64,000 nucleotides of DNA from Alkalimonas cellulosilytica (GTDB taxonomy: Bacteria > Pseudomonadota > Gammaproteobacteria > Enterobacterales > Alteromonadaceae): positions 309,205-373,204 of the forward strand of contig NZ_JAUHLI010000002.1 of assembly GCF_036325985.1 (NCBI RefSeq). Reading direction: 5' to 3'. Positions 8,025 to 15,337 of this stretch are shown here, in pieces; positions within the stretch are counted from its first letter, which is position 1; the number at the start of each line of letters is the position of its first letter. The notes under the pieces are model-generated. The model searched no databases and was not told the DNA's origin. It saw only the letters and a list, made by a program, of their open reading frames with translations. The position numbers and the translations under genes were made by a program.

Positions 8025-9611
8025 ATGAAGGAGCTGAATCTCGCGATTGAGCAATTAATGATCCAGTTGCATGGCATTTGGATCCGCCGTCGTTACATCA
8101 TTATTACCGCCTGGTTGTTGTGTCCGATTGGTTGGTATCACGTCTACAAAATGCCACCTGTCTATCAGGCGGAAGCCCGGGTTTATTTTGATACCCAAAC
8201 CATTCTTGAGCCGTTGCTGCGGGGCTTAACGGTCTCTACCAACCAGCAAGAGCAGGTGCAGGCACTTGCCAGAACAGTGTTGACACGGCCAAACCTTGAA
8301 AAGGTGGCACGTCAGGCCGATCTGGATCGTAATGCCCCTACCGCCCAGGAATTTGAACGCCTGATTGATGAATTAGAGCGCAATGTTGCTTTGCGCTTTA
8401 GCGCCAGGGGCCGGCAGAGCGATAATATTTACACCTTGCATTACACCAACAGCGATCCACGCGTTGCGCTTCGCGTGGTGCAAGAAATGCTGAATGTTTT
8501 TATTGAAAGCCGCTTAGGCACCAGCCGTGCGGATCAAATCCAGGCTGAGCGCTTTTTGAATGAGCAAATCGCTGATTATGAGCGACGACTGATTGCAGCC
8601 GAGCGGCGGCGTTCAGAGTTCAGACGCAATCAAATGAATTTATTGTCCGGTGGGGAAGCCAGTTACTATGCCCGCATCAGCAATCAGGAGTCTCTGTTAG
8701 CTGCTACCATGCTGGAAATCCAAGAGCTTGAGATCCGGTTGGCAGGAGCGCGGCGGGAGCTTGAGAATTTAACCAGCATGGGTAACGAAGGCCGTATGCC
8801 AGCTACGCAGTTTGATAGCCGTATTGCTGAGCAGCAAGACCGGCTTGATCAGTTGTTGATGCGCTTTACAGAGAATCATCCGGATGTAATTGAGACCAGC
8901 CGTTTGCTGGAACGTCTGAAGCAGCAGCGTGAAGACGAGTTGGCGTTGTTACGTCAACTGGGTAGTGGCGGAGCCAACAATCCGGCACTGATGCAAAGCA
9001 CGCTTTTTGAACGCATGGTGACAATGGTCTCTGAACTGGAAGGTGAGATTGCTTCCCGTAAACTTCGAGCCTCTGCTATTGAACAGCAGATCACGAATTT
9101 ACGCAGTAGTTTGCACCTTATTCCGGAAATCGAAGCTGAGTACGCGGCTTTAAACCGCGATTATGAGATTAATAAGTCAAATTACGAGGCATTGTTATCC
9201 AGACGGGAAGCCGCTGATATGGCTCGCCGCATCGATGCGACCGAGTCGGATCTCATGTTCCGCGTGATTGACCCACCACGGGTACCGATGCTGCCGGCAG
9301 GGCCCAACCGTTTGTTGTATTACACTGCGGTACTTTTCCTAGGTGTAGGCGCAGGTGTGGGAATTGCGTTACTCAGAAATCTGCTTTCCCCGGTTTTGAC
9401 CAACACATTGCAGCTGCGGTCTATTTCAAATTACCCGGTTTTTGGGGTGGTATCACATACCAATAAAAATGCCATTGTTCGTCAGATGCGTTTGCATTTT
9501 CTGTACTTTGTTTTGCTTAGTGGTTTGTTGTTTTCGGCGTATCTTGCTTTAGTCGGCAATGAGATATTGGTCGGTAAGCCCGCAGCCATGTTGTCGAGGG
9601 TGTTGCAATGA
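8025..9611 (+). CDS. EPS chain-length determinant (Wzz/GNVR family)
   Basis: A 528-residue inner-membrane polysaccharide copolymerase. A membrane segment near residues 25-43 is followed by the Wzz domain (VYQAEARVYFDTQTILEPLL), a long periplasmic coiled-coil region rich in E/R/Q (about 170-370), the GNVR-like ending (LNRDYEINKSNYEALLSRRE) and a membrane segment near 425-445, with one further hydrophobic stretch near the C-terminus. Such proteins control polymer length and form a complex with the exporter and the tyrosine autokinase encoded next door. The start has a good AGGGAG site. It overlaps the kinase gene by 4 bases (ATGA). Confidence 0.93.
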   Translation: MKELNLAIEQLMIQLHGIWIRRRYIIITAWLLCPIGWYHVYKMPPVYQAEARVYFDTQTILEPLLRGLTVSTNQQEQVQALARTVLTRPNLEKVARQADLDRNAPTAQEFERLIDELERNVALRFSARGRQSDNIYTLHYTNSDPRVALRVVQEMLNVFIESRLGTSRADQIQAERFLNEQIADYERRLIAAERRRSEFRRNQMNLLSGGEASYYARISNQESLLAATMLEIQELEIRLAGARRELENLTSMGNEGRMPATQFDSRIAEQQDRLDQLLMRFTENHPDVIETSRLLERLKQQREDELALLRQLGSGGANNPALMQSTLFERMVTMVSELEGEIASRKLRASAIEQQITNLRSSLHLIPEIEAEYAALNRDYEINKSNYEALLSRREAADMARRIDATESDLMFRVIDPPRVPMLPAGPNRLLYYTAVLFLGVGAGVGIALLRNLLSPVLTNTLQLRSISNYPVFGVVSHTNKNAIVRQMRLHFLYFVLLSGLLFSAYLALVGNEILVGKPAAMLSRVLQ

Positions 9612-10519
9612 GTACCATTGAAAAAGCCATCAATAAACAGTCTGAGCTCAATGCTCAGCAAGGTGTGCAGAGTGACAGCACCGAACCTTTGTCGCCTTCA
9701 AGTCATGAAGTTTCAGCAGATAGTGTTGAGAAACAACAAAAGCGTGCAGCTTCGGCTCAGGCTGAGACCGTGCGCCAGCATTACCTGAGCAATGCCACCA
9801 TTCAGCTTGATCTGGATCGGTTGGAGTCATTGAACTTTGTATCACTAAGCCCAGAGCGAAGAGTGATTAATGAAGAGTTTCGTACCATCAAACGCAAATT
9901 GCTTAATAATGCGTTTGGCGGGCTTAGCAGTACATTGAATCACCCTAATTTAATTATGGTGACCAGCTCGCGGCCTGGTGAAGGCAAAACCTTTACCTCG
10001 GTTAATCTTGCACTGAGCATGGCTTTGGAGAAAGACAAAACGGTGTTGCTGGTCGATGCCGATGTGCTTCGCCCTATGGTTTCGAAAACACTGGGTTTTA
10101 GCAGTGATCATGGCCTTACGGATTACTTGTCTTCGGATGATCTGAGTGTCGAAGATGTGTTGTTAAGTACCAATGTAGATCGCTTAAAAGTTATTTCTGC
10201 CGGGAAGCCCCATCATTTATCGACGGAGTTGCTGGCCAGTGAGAAAATGTTAAAGCTGGCGACGGAGTTTGCAACCCGTTACCCGGATCGGGTGGTTATT
10301 TTCGATGCACCGCCATTGCTGGGTGTGAATGAAACGGCTGTATTGGCTGCTATGTGTGGTCAGGCTGTGGTGGTGGTGGAAGAGAATCAAACCAAAATTA
10401 CTGAAATTGATCAAGCTGTGGCATTGCTGCCGGAGGAGTTAGCGGTTGGCTTTGTCATTAATAAAGCGCACCGTAATCAAGGCAAAGGATATGGCTATTA
10501 CTACAGTAACAGCAACTAA
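9608..10519 (+). CDS. Tyrosine autokinase of EPS export (CpsD/BY-kinase family)
   Basis: A 303-residue cytoplasmic BY-kinase. It shows the Walker A motif SSRPGEGKT (about residues 118-126), the A' motif VLLVDADVLRP and the Walker B-type VVIFDAPPLL. The C-terminal tail, GYGYYYSNSN, holds a tyrosine cluster likely to be autophosphorylated. A 70-residue low-complexity N-terminal stretch precedes the domain. The kinase has no membrane segment of its own and must act with the chain-length determinant whose gene overlaps it. Its phosphorylation state normally regulates polymerisation and export. It fits the XrtA-associated tyrosine autokinases (TIGR03018 to test). The downstream barrel gene starts inside its 3' end. 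Confidence 0.93.
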   Translation: MSTIEKAINKQSELNAQQGVQSDSTEPLSPSSHEVSADSVEKQQKRAASAQAETVRQHYLSNATIQLDLDRLESLNFVSLSPERRVINEEFRTIKRKLLNNAFGGLSSTLNHPNLIMVTSSRPGEGKTFTSVNLALSMALEKDKTVLLVDADVLRPMVSKTLGFSSDHGLTDYLSSDDLSVEDVLLSTNVDRLKVISAGKPHHLSTELLASEKMLKLATEFATRYPDRVVIFDAPPLLGVNETAVLAAMCGQAVVVVEENQTKITEIDQAVALLPEELAVGFVINKAHRNQGKGYGYYYSNSN

Positions 10520-12116
10520 CTCAGTGTTTCCTTCTTTTCGCCCCGCTTTGGTAGCGGTGTCTGTAGCTGCTGTTTTCTGTTTCCCAACTGCTTTAAGTGC
10601 AGACAGTAGCTTCAGCCCGGCTGTTGAGCTTACCACTCATGGTTATCAGCTGAAACTGCCACCGTCGATGGAAACCGACAAAGGAGCTGCACTGGAGGTG
10701 GTGCCTTCGCTTGCCTGGCGCTATCAGGGGCCGCGTATGCAAAGCAGGGTAGATGTAAATCATCAGCGGGTTTGGTACAAAGACAGTCAACGAAGTCCTT
10801 ACTCACTTAATGAGTACACTGCTCAAAATAGCTTGTCTGGGTTTGATCGTCGTTTGGTATGGACGCTGAATGCCAGCCAGAATCATCAAATTCGGGGTGG
10901 TGGTGAAGGGGCAGGCCTGTTTCGTGATCGCATCACTACCGTGGACAGCTTAAGTCGGACCAATCGTTACGGTACCAACGTATTGCTTAGCAATGCTCCT
11001 CATAAAGAGGCGCAATTTGCGCTTGATCTCAGTGCCAATAAATTTGAGTCGAATCGACCTGCAGAGGATGACTCATTTGGCAATATTGACAATGAGCAGT
11101 TCAGAGCGAACTTTTCAACTTCAAAAGTGCATCAGCATGGTGGTGTATTCTGGCGTGGTGGCGGTTCGCTTGCAAGAACGAATCGTGAAGAACGGGCCAG
11201 GTTGGTGCGTGATAATGCTCAGTTGCAACTAGGTATACCGCTACTACCTGGGCTGGCCTGGATGGTTAAAGGGGCTTATGAGCAAAACAGCATTCAAAAC
11301 TCTGACTTTACCAATGAATTTAGCTCTGCTGGTACCGGGTTGGAGTGGCAATTTGGCCGGGTTTCCCGGATAAACCTGACCTACAACAAGGTGCTCAGTG
11401 ACAACGATCAATCCAATTTTGTGGCGGCAGATTTTTTACTCGCGCCTTCACGTCGTACGTCCTTATCGGGTTCCTGGGATAAGCGATACTTTGGTCGCAC
11501 GGCTCAGGTTGCCGGGAGTTATCGTCTGCGTTTTCTGACCATGCGGTTGTCTTATTCCGACAATCTGACAACGCGTAGCTTCTTGGAAACGGAGCTGTTG
11601 GATTTGGGTATTTTTGTTTGCCCGGATGGCTCTTCTGATATTGGCGACTGCACTACCTTTCCAGGGCCTGGCTATCAGCTGGGTGTGAATGAGCAACTGT
11701 TGCAATTTTTTGATACCGATCTGAATATCCGTGACGATGTGATACTTAATCGGCAGGGGGCTTTTGCGCTGGGCTACAGCCGTAACCGCTTAACAACCAG
11801 CCTGCAATTATCAAGCAGTGAGCTGCGTTATGTCGAGCAAAGCCGAGTGGATCGTCGTCATAATGCCAGTTTACTGACTTCGTGGCAGTTAACTTCCATC
11901 AGCCGTTTACAGGCCAATGTTCGCGCCTATCAATACAATTTTGGAGTGAATCAGCGGGAAGATAAAAGTTGGCAGTATGAGCTGGGCTGGACCCGAAATT
12001 TATCGTCGGTATCCGACATTAATATAACAGCCAAACGTAGCCGAAGAGATTCCAATCTCGATGAATTTGATTACCGGGAAAATAGATTATCGCTCAGTTA
12101 CAACTATCGGTTTTGA
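10491..12116 (+). CDS. Outer-membrane beta-barrel of exosortase-type EPS locus
   Basis: I take the ATG at 10491 as the start, overlapping the kinase gene by 29 bases, because it has AAGG upstream and opens a plausible signal peptide ending near ALSA. A TTG further upstream is weaker. The 541-residue product is rich in alternating aromatic/polar strands with frequent R, N and S turns and ends in an aromatic residue (SLSYNYRF), the classical outer-membrane barrel signature. It fits the family conserved beside the tyrosine kinase in PEP-CTERM EPS clusters (TIGR03016 to test). The likely role is secretion or surface retention of the polymer; this is inferred from conservation of context, not from a known mechanism. 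Confidence 0.88.
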   Translation: MAITTVTATNSVFPSFRPALVAVSVAAVFCFPTALSADSSFSPAVELTTHGYQLKLPPSMETDKGAALEVVPSLAWRYQGPRMQSRVDVNHQRVWYKDSQRSPYSLNEYTAQNSLSGFDRRLVWTLNASQNHQIRGGGEGAGLFRDRITTVDSLSRTNRYGTNVLLSNAPHKEAQFALDLSANKFESNRPAEDDSFGNIDNEQFRANFSTSKVHQHGGVFWRGGGSLARTNREERARLVRDNAQLQLGIPLLPGLAWMVKGAYEQNSIQNSDFTNEFSSAGTGLEWQFGRVSRINLTYNKVLSDNDQSNFVAADFLLAPSRRTSLSGSWDKRYFGRTAQVAGSYRLRFLTMRLSYSDNLTTRSFLETELLDLGIFVCPDGSSDIGDCTTFPGPGYQLGVNEQLLQFFDTDLNIRDDVILNRQGAFALGYSRNRLTTSLQLSSSELRYVEQSRVDRRHNASLLTSWQLTSISRLQANVRAYQYNFGVNQREDKSWQYELGWTRNLSSVSDINITAKRSRRDSNLDEFDYRENRLSLSYNYRF

Positions 12117-12124
12117 CAACATAC

Positions 12125-12162
12125 GATAGAAAAACAGCTGCTTCGGCAGCTGTTTTTCTATC
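12125..12162. terminator. Bidirectional terminator between convergent EPS genes
   Basis: A perfect 17-bp inverted repeat (arms 12125-12141 and 12146-12162, core AACAGCTGC/GCAGCTGTT) closes on a TTCG tetraloop. The A/T-rich outer arms provide a T tract on each strand. It sits exactly between the barrel gene (plus) and the ATPase gene (minus), so it can terminate both transcripts. Confidence 0.92.
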
Positions 12163-12167
12163 TACCC

Positions 12168-13181
12168 CTAGTGTTCTGGCGGATTATTTTTCAACGCACT
12201 CTGCTGCTTTTGGATCAACTGATCCAACTCTTTCGCTAACTTCAATTTGGTTTCCAGCGAATTGTCCAGCAGTTGGCTGATTTCCTGCAACAGGTTGCCG
12301 GATTGGGTGGAGGGGGAACCTGGAGCCGAGCTGTTACTGGCTGGTGCTTGCGTTTGTACCGGTTTTAAGTTGGCTACTTCATCCATAATTTCATCAATCA
12401 CGGCTTGCACATCGGCCGCTTCCAGATAGGGTTTTTCTTCCAGATAGCCAAATAAGAAAACCCTGTCCATCAGTGTATTGATTTTACGTGGGATGCCACG
12501 ACTAAACCCCTGGATCAGGGCAAAGCTGTCTTCAGCCAGCAACGGCTCTGTCACCCCAGCCTGGCGAATGCGGTACTCTACATAGGCCCGGGTATCTTCA
12601 ACCTGCAAGGGGGTTAGATTGCTGGAGGCGATAATGCGTTGGCGGAACTGCTCCATATCCGGCGCCTGAATCACAGCGTTCAGCTCATTTTGCCCCAATA
12701 AAAAGCTCTGCAACAGCGGCTTGCCATCGGCCATAAAGTTGGACAGCATGCGTAGCTCTTCAATGGCTTCCAGCGGCAGATTCTGAGCTTCATCGACCAG
12801 CAACAGGGCTCGCCGGTGTTGCGAATGCAGTCGTTTCAGGAAGCTGCCGATCGCATCCAGGTAGGAGGCTTTGCTGTGTTCACTGACCACCAGATTAAAG
12901 GCTGACGCAATCATTCGAATCAAATCATCCGGTGATAAACGCGACGTCACAATTTGCTTTGCAATGATTTCATCTTGATTGAGCTGACTGAGTAATTGGT
13001 TGGCAATGGTGGTTTTACCGGTGCCTACATCGCCGGTAATCACGATAAAGCCTTCCCCTTGGCTTAAACCATACTGCAGATAGGCCAGGGCACGCTTGTG
13101 CAGCTTGCTGGCAAAAAACCAGTTTGGGTTTGGGGTAAGCTGAAAAGGGCGTTCCTTAAACCCATAGTACTTTTCGTACAT
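12168..13181 (-). CDS. AAA ATPase of exosortase-type EPS locus (ExeA-like)
   Basis: A 337-residue P-loop ATPase starting MYEKYYGFKERPFQLTPNP, the typical opening of ExeA/GspA-like ATPases. Walker A is GDVGTGKTT (about 50-58), Walker B is LLLVDEAQNL (about 120-129), and a sensor region QLRQRIIASSNLTPLQ-like stretch follows. A C-terminal 60-residue tail is low-complexity and then helical. It matches the family that accompanies XrtA exosortases (TIGR03015 to test). These proteins are thought to energise EPS assembly or secretion, but the biochemical role is not settled. It stands alone on the minus strand, convergent with the barrel gene. Confidence 0.9.
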   Translation of the reverse strand: MYEKYYGFKERPFQLTPNPNWFFASKLHKRALAYLQYGLSQGEGFIVITGDVGTGKTTIANQLLSQLNQDEIIAKQIVTSRLSPDDLIRMIASAFNLVVSEHSKASYLDAIGSFLKRLHSQHRRALLLVDEAQNLPLEAIEELRMLSNFMADGKPLLQSFLLGQNELNAVIQAPDMEQFRQRIIASSNLTPLQVEDTRAYVEYRIRQAGVTEPLLAEDSFALIQGFSRGIPRKINTLMDRVFLFGYLEEKPYLEAADVQAVIDEIMDEVANLKPVQTQAPASNSSAPGSPSTQSGNLLQEISQLLDNSLETKLKLAKELDQLIQKQQSALKNNPPEH

Positions 13182-13333
13182 AATCCATTCCTGTAATCAC
13201 GTGCAAAGAATTCCTGATGCAGCCACCATGCTACCACTTTTAGCAGGCAGCGTGAATACTGGCCGTGTTTTGCACTAAATTTCAGCGTCACGTTTAAAAA
13301 ATATGCGAATAAAACAAGGTACTGAAAAAACTG

Positions 13334-13362
13334 TTGACAGCAAAGAGGGGTATCCCTAGAAT
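13334..13362 (+). promoter_or_regulatory. Sigma70 promoter of tRNA operon
   Basis: A consensus -35 TTGACA (13334-13339), an exact 17-base spacer and a -10 TAGAAT (13357-13362), followed by a G/C-rich discriminator (GCGCTCCG), the pattern of growth-rate-controlled stable RNA promoters. The predicted start lies near 13369, about 40 bases before tRNA-Ala. Confidence 0.9.
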
Positions 13363-13408
13363 GCGCTCCGTGTTCAGCGATAAACCAGTGCGATGAACAC
13401 GCCCGTGT

Positions 13409-13484
<76 letters not shown>

Positions 13485-13499
13485 AAGATTTTTTCGTGC

Positions 13500-13575
13500 G
13501 TCCCCTTCGTCTAGAGGCCTAGGACACCGCCCTTTCACGGCGGTAACAGGGGTTCGAATCCCCTAGGGGACGCCA
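13500..13575 (+). tRNA. tRNA-Glu (TTC), copy 1
   Basis: A 76-base gene with encoded CCA. The acceptor stem is GTCCCCT/AGGGGAC with discriminator G. Anticodon loop CTTTCAC gives TTC. The T arm is AGGGGTTCGAATCCCCT. It follows tRNA-Ala after 15 bases and is identical to the next two copies. Confidence 0.97.
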
Positions 13576-13611
13576 ATTAATCTTTTCAAGTTGTGCTACT
13601 GTATGTATTGC

Positions 13612-13687
13612 GTCCCCTTCGTCTAGAGGCCTAGGACACCGCCCTTTCACGGCGGTAACAGGGGTTCGAATCCCCTAGGGGACGCCA
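13612..13687 (+). tRNA. tRNA-Glu (TTC), copy 2
   Basis: Identical over 76 bases to the first tRNA-Glu copy, including the encoded CCA. Separated from it by a 36-base A/T-rich spacer that shows no promoter, so it is likely processed from the same transcript. Confidence 0.97.
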
Positions 13688-13709
13688 CTTACAGTCAGCC
13701 ACTTCCTAA

Positions 13710-13785
13710 GTCCCCTTCGTCTAGAGGCCTAGGACACCGCCCTTTCACGGCGGTAACAGGGGTTCGAATCCCCTAGGGGACGCCA
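13710..13785 (+). tRNA. tRNA-Glu (TTC), copy 3
   Basis: Third identical 76-base copy with encoded CCA, 22 bases after copy 2. It is followed within 10 bases by a T6 run (13790-13795) and then by heptamer repeats, with no independent terminator hairpin seen before the repeat. Confidence 0.97.
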
Positions 13786-13793
13786 CTTCTTTT

Positions 13794-13828
13794 TTAATGT
13801 TGAATTATGAATTGTGAATGTTGAATTA
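13794..13828. repeat. Degenerate inverted heptamer units
   Basis: Five imperfect 7-base units (TTAATGT, TGAATTA, TGAATTG, TGAATGT, TGAATTA) in the reverse-complement orientation to the large array that begins 19 bases later. They keep the 7-base period, so the pair forms an inverted arrangement able to fold into a long imperfect hairpin. Confidence 0.75.
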
Positions 13829-13846
13829 AGAGCATTGAGTATCCAA

Positions 13847-14007
13847 CATTCAACATTCAACATTCAACATTCAACATTCAACATTCAACATTCAACATTC
13901 AACATTCAACATTCAACATTCAACATTCAACATTCAACATTCAACATTCAACATCCAACATCCAACATCCAACATCCAACATCCAACATTCAACATTCAA
14001 CATTCAA
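13847..14007. repeat. Heptanucleotide tandem array, 23 exact units
   Basis: There are 15 consecutive CATTCAA units (13847-13951), then 5 CATCCAA units (13952-13986), then 3 CATTCAA units (13987-14007). Partial units flank it (TATCCAA at 13840-13846 and CATTCAT at 14008-14014). The terminal partial unit overlaps the tesA stop codon. Because 7 is not a multiple of 3, the array is open in several frames and gives a heptapeptide-repeat pseudo-frame; I do not regard that as a gene. The block structure of a variant inside the array points to expansion by slippage. Confidence 0.97.
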
Positions 14008-14010
14008 CAT

Positions 14011-14619
14011 TCATGACTCCACCAGCCTCGCAAACCAACGCTTCATCTGCTGTTTGATAATAGGCTGTGCTTCACGATTCGGGTGAATGCCATCGGGCAG
14101 CATTAAATCGTCATTCAGTGCAATCTGCTCCATAAAAAAGGGCCACAGCGGCAGTTGATAACGTTCCGCCAGGGCTGGATACAGGCTTTCAAACTGGCGG
14201 GTATAGCGAGGGCCCAGATTGGGAGGGATCCGAATCTGCATCAACAAAACATCAGCACCACTGGCCTGGCTTAGTTCGATCAGTTGCGTTAAGTTTTGTT
14301 CCAACTGCGCAACAGCGAAACCTCGTAAGCCATCATTGCCTCCTAATTCAATTAACACATAATCAGGCTGATGCTGCTCCAGCAGAGCGGGTAAGCGGGC
14401 CAGGCCACCGGCTGAAGTTTCACCACTGATGCTGGCGTTGATGATCGTAAGTGGTAACTGCTGCGTATCTAGCCATTGCTGCGTCAAATACACCCAGCCC
14501 TGTTGTTCCTGCATGTTGTAGGCCGCACTCAGGCTGTCACCGAGCAGCAACAACCTTTTCGGCTGCGCATAAGTCGTGGTACTGTAAACAACTATCAACA
14601 GAATTAAGAATGCACGCAT
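14011..14619 (-). CDS. tesA: Acyl-CoA thioesterase I / lysophospholipase (TesA)
   Basis: Taking the ATG at 14619 gives 202 residues, close to E. coli TesA, with a signal peptide ending near TTTYA-QP. SGNH/GDSL hydrolase blocks are all present: LLGDSLSAAYNM (nucleophile Ser), NASISGETSAGGLARLP (block II Gly), IELGGNDGLRGF (block III Asn) and DGIHPNREAQ (catalytic Asp and His). It is a periplasmic hydrolase of acyl thioesters, lysophospholipids and some esters. The start codon overlaps the divergent ybbA start, so both genes share one short regulatory zone. The stop codon is fused to the heptamer array. Confidence 0.96.
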   Translation of the reverse strand: MRAFLILLIVVYSTTTYAQPKRLLLLGDSLSAAYNMQEQQGWVYLTQQWLDTQQLPLTIINASISGETSAGGLARLPALLEQHQPDYVLIELGGNDGLRGFAVAQLEQNLTQLIELSQASGADVLLMQIRIPPNLGPRYTRQFESLYPALAERYQLPLWPFFMEQIALNDDLMLPDGIHPNREAQPIIKQQMKRWFARLVES

Positions 14620-15337
14620 GACGTTACCACCTGATATAGATATAAAAGCGACCCATTTAACCAAACGGGTAAAATTAACGGAAGGATCACTGACTATCCT
14701 GAATGATTTGCATTTGACAATCAAGCGGGGTGAGACGGTTGCGATTGTGGGTGCGTCTGGTTCTGGGAAGTCTACTTTACTCGGCATCCTGGCAGGCCTG
14801 GATACAGCCAGTGAAGGGGAAGTATTTCTGGCAGGGCAACCACTGCATAAGCTGGATGAAGATGCCAGAGCTGGGCTTAGAGCCAGCCATGTCGGTTTTG
14901 TGTTTCAGGCTTTTTTATTGCTACCAGGCTTAACGGCGCTGGAGAATATCACCTTGCCAGCTGAGTTGGCGGGTATCCGTAATGCCAAAGAGCGTGGCTT
15001 AGAGCTTTTAGCTAAGGTGGGGTTGGCGGAGCGGCGTGATTTCTACCCAACTCAGTTATCTGGTGGTGAGCAGCAGCGTGTTGCTATTGCCCGGGCGTTT
15101 ATTACCCAACCGAAAATTTTGTTTGCGGATGAGCCTTCCGCCAATCTGGACGAGAAAACCGGCTTACTGGTCGAGGACTTGTTGTTTGATTTGAACCAGC
15201 AGCAAGGCACTACGCTGGTACTGGTTACCCACAAAGCTGAGCTGGCAGAGCGTTGTCAGCGCCAATATTTAATGCATCATGGTCAGTTAGAGCAGCAGCT
15301 TCCTGCAGCGCCAGAGGAGCAGCGGCATGTGGGCTAG
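14618..15337 (+). CDS. ybbA: ABC transporter ATP-binding protein YbbA
   Basis: A 239-residue ABC ATPase of the LolD/MacB-type group: Walker A GASGSGKST, Q-loop VFQAFLLLPGLTALENI, signature LSGGEQQRVAIARA, Walker B ILFADEPSANLDE and H-loop VTHKAE. The length and N-terminus match E. coli YbbA, so the ATG at 14618 is preferred even though it overlaps the tesA start in the other direction. It works with the large permease encoded immediately downstream (11-base overlap). The YbbAP system is implicated in moving hydrophobic compounds or lipids in the envelope; the substrate is not established from sequence. Confidence 0.96.
   Translation: MTLPPDIDIKATHLTKRVKLTEGSLTILNDLHLTIKRGETVAIVGASGSGKSTLLGILAGLDTASEGEVFLAGQPLHKLDEDARAGLRASHVGFVFQAFLLLPGLTALENITLPAELAGIRNAKERGLELLAKVGLAERRDFYPTQLSGGEQQRVAIARAFITQPKILFADEPSANLDEKTGLLVEDLLFDLNQQQGTTLVLVTHKAELAERCQRQYLMHHGQLEQQLPAAPEEQRHVG

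Noticed and set aside
13847..14007. CRISPR array
   Set aside because: Units are 7 bp with no spacers and no cas genes nearby; it is a simple tandem repeat.
13814..14086. A 90-residue frame of QHSTFNI heptapeptide repeats across the heptamer array
   Set aside because: A 7-bp repeat is open in several frames by chance (21 bp equals three units); there is no ribosome binding site, and it ends inside tesA on the other strand.
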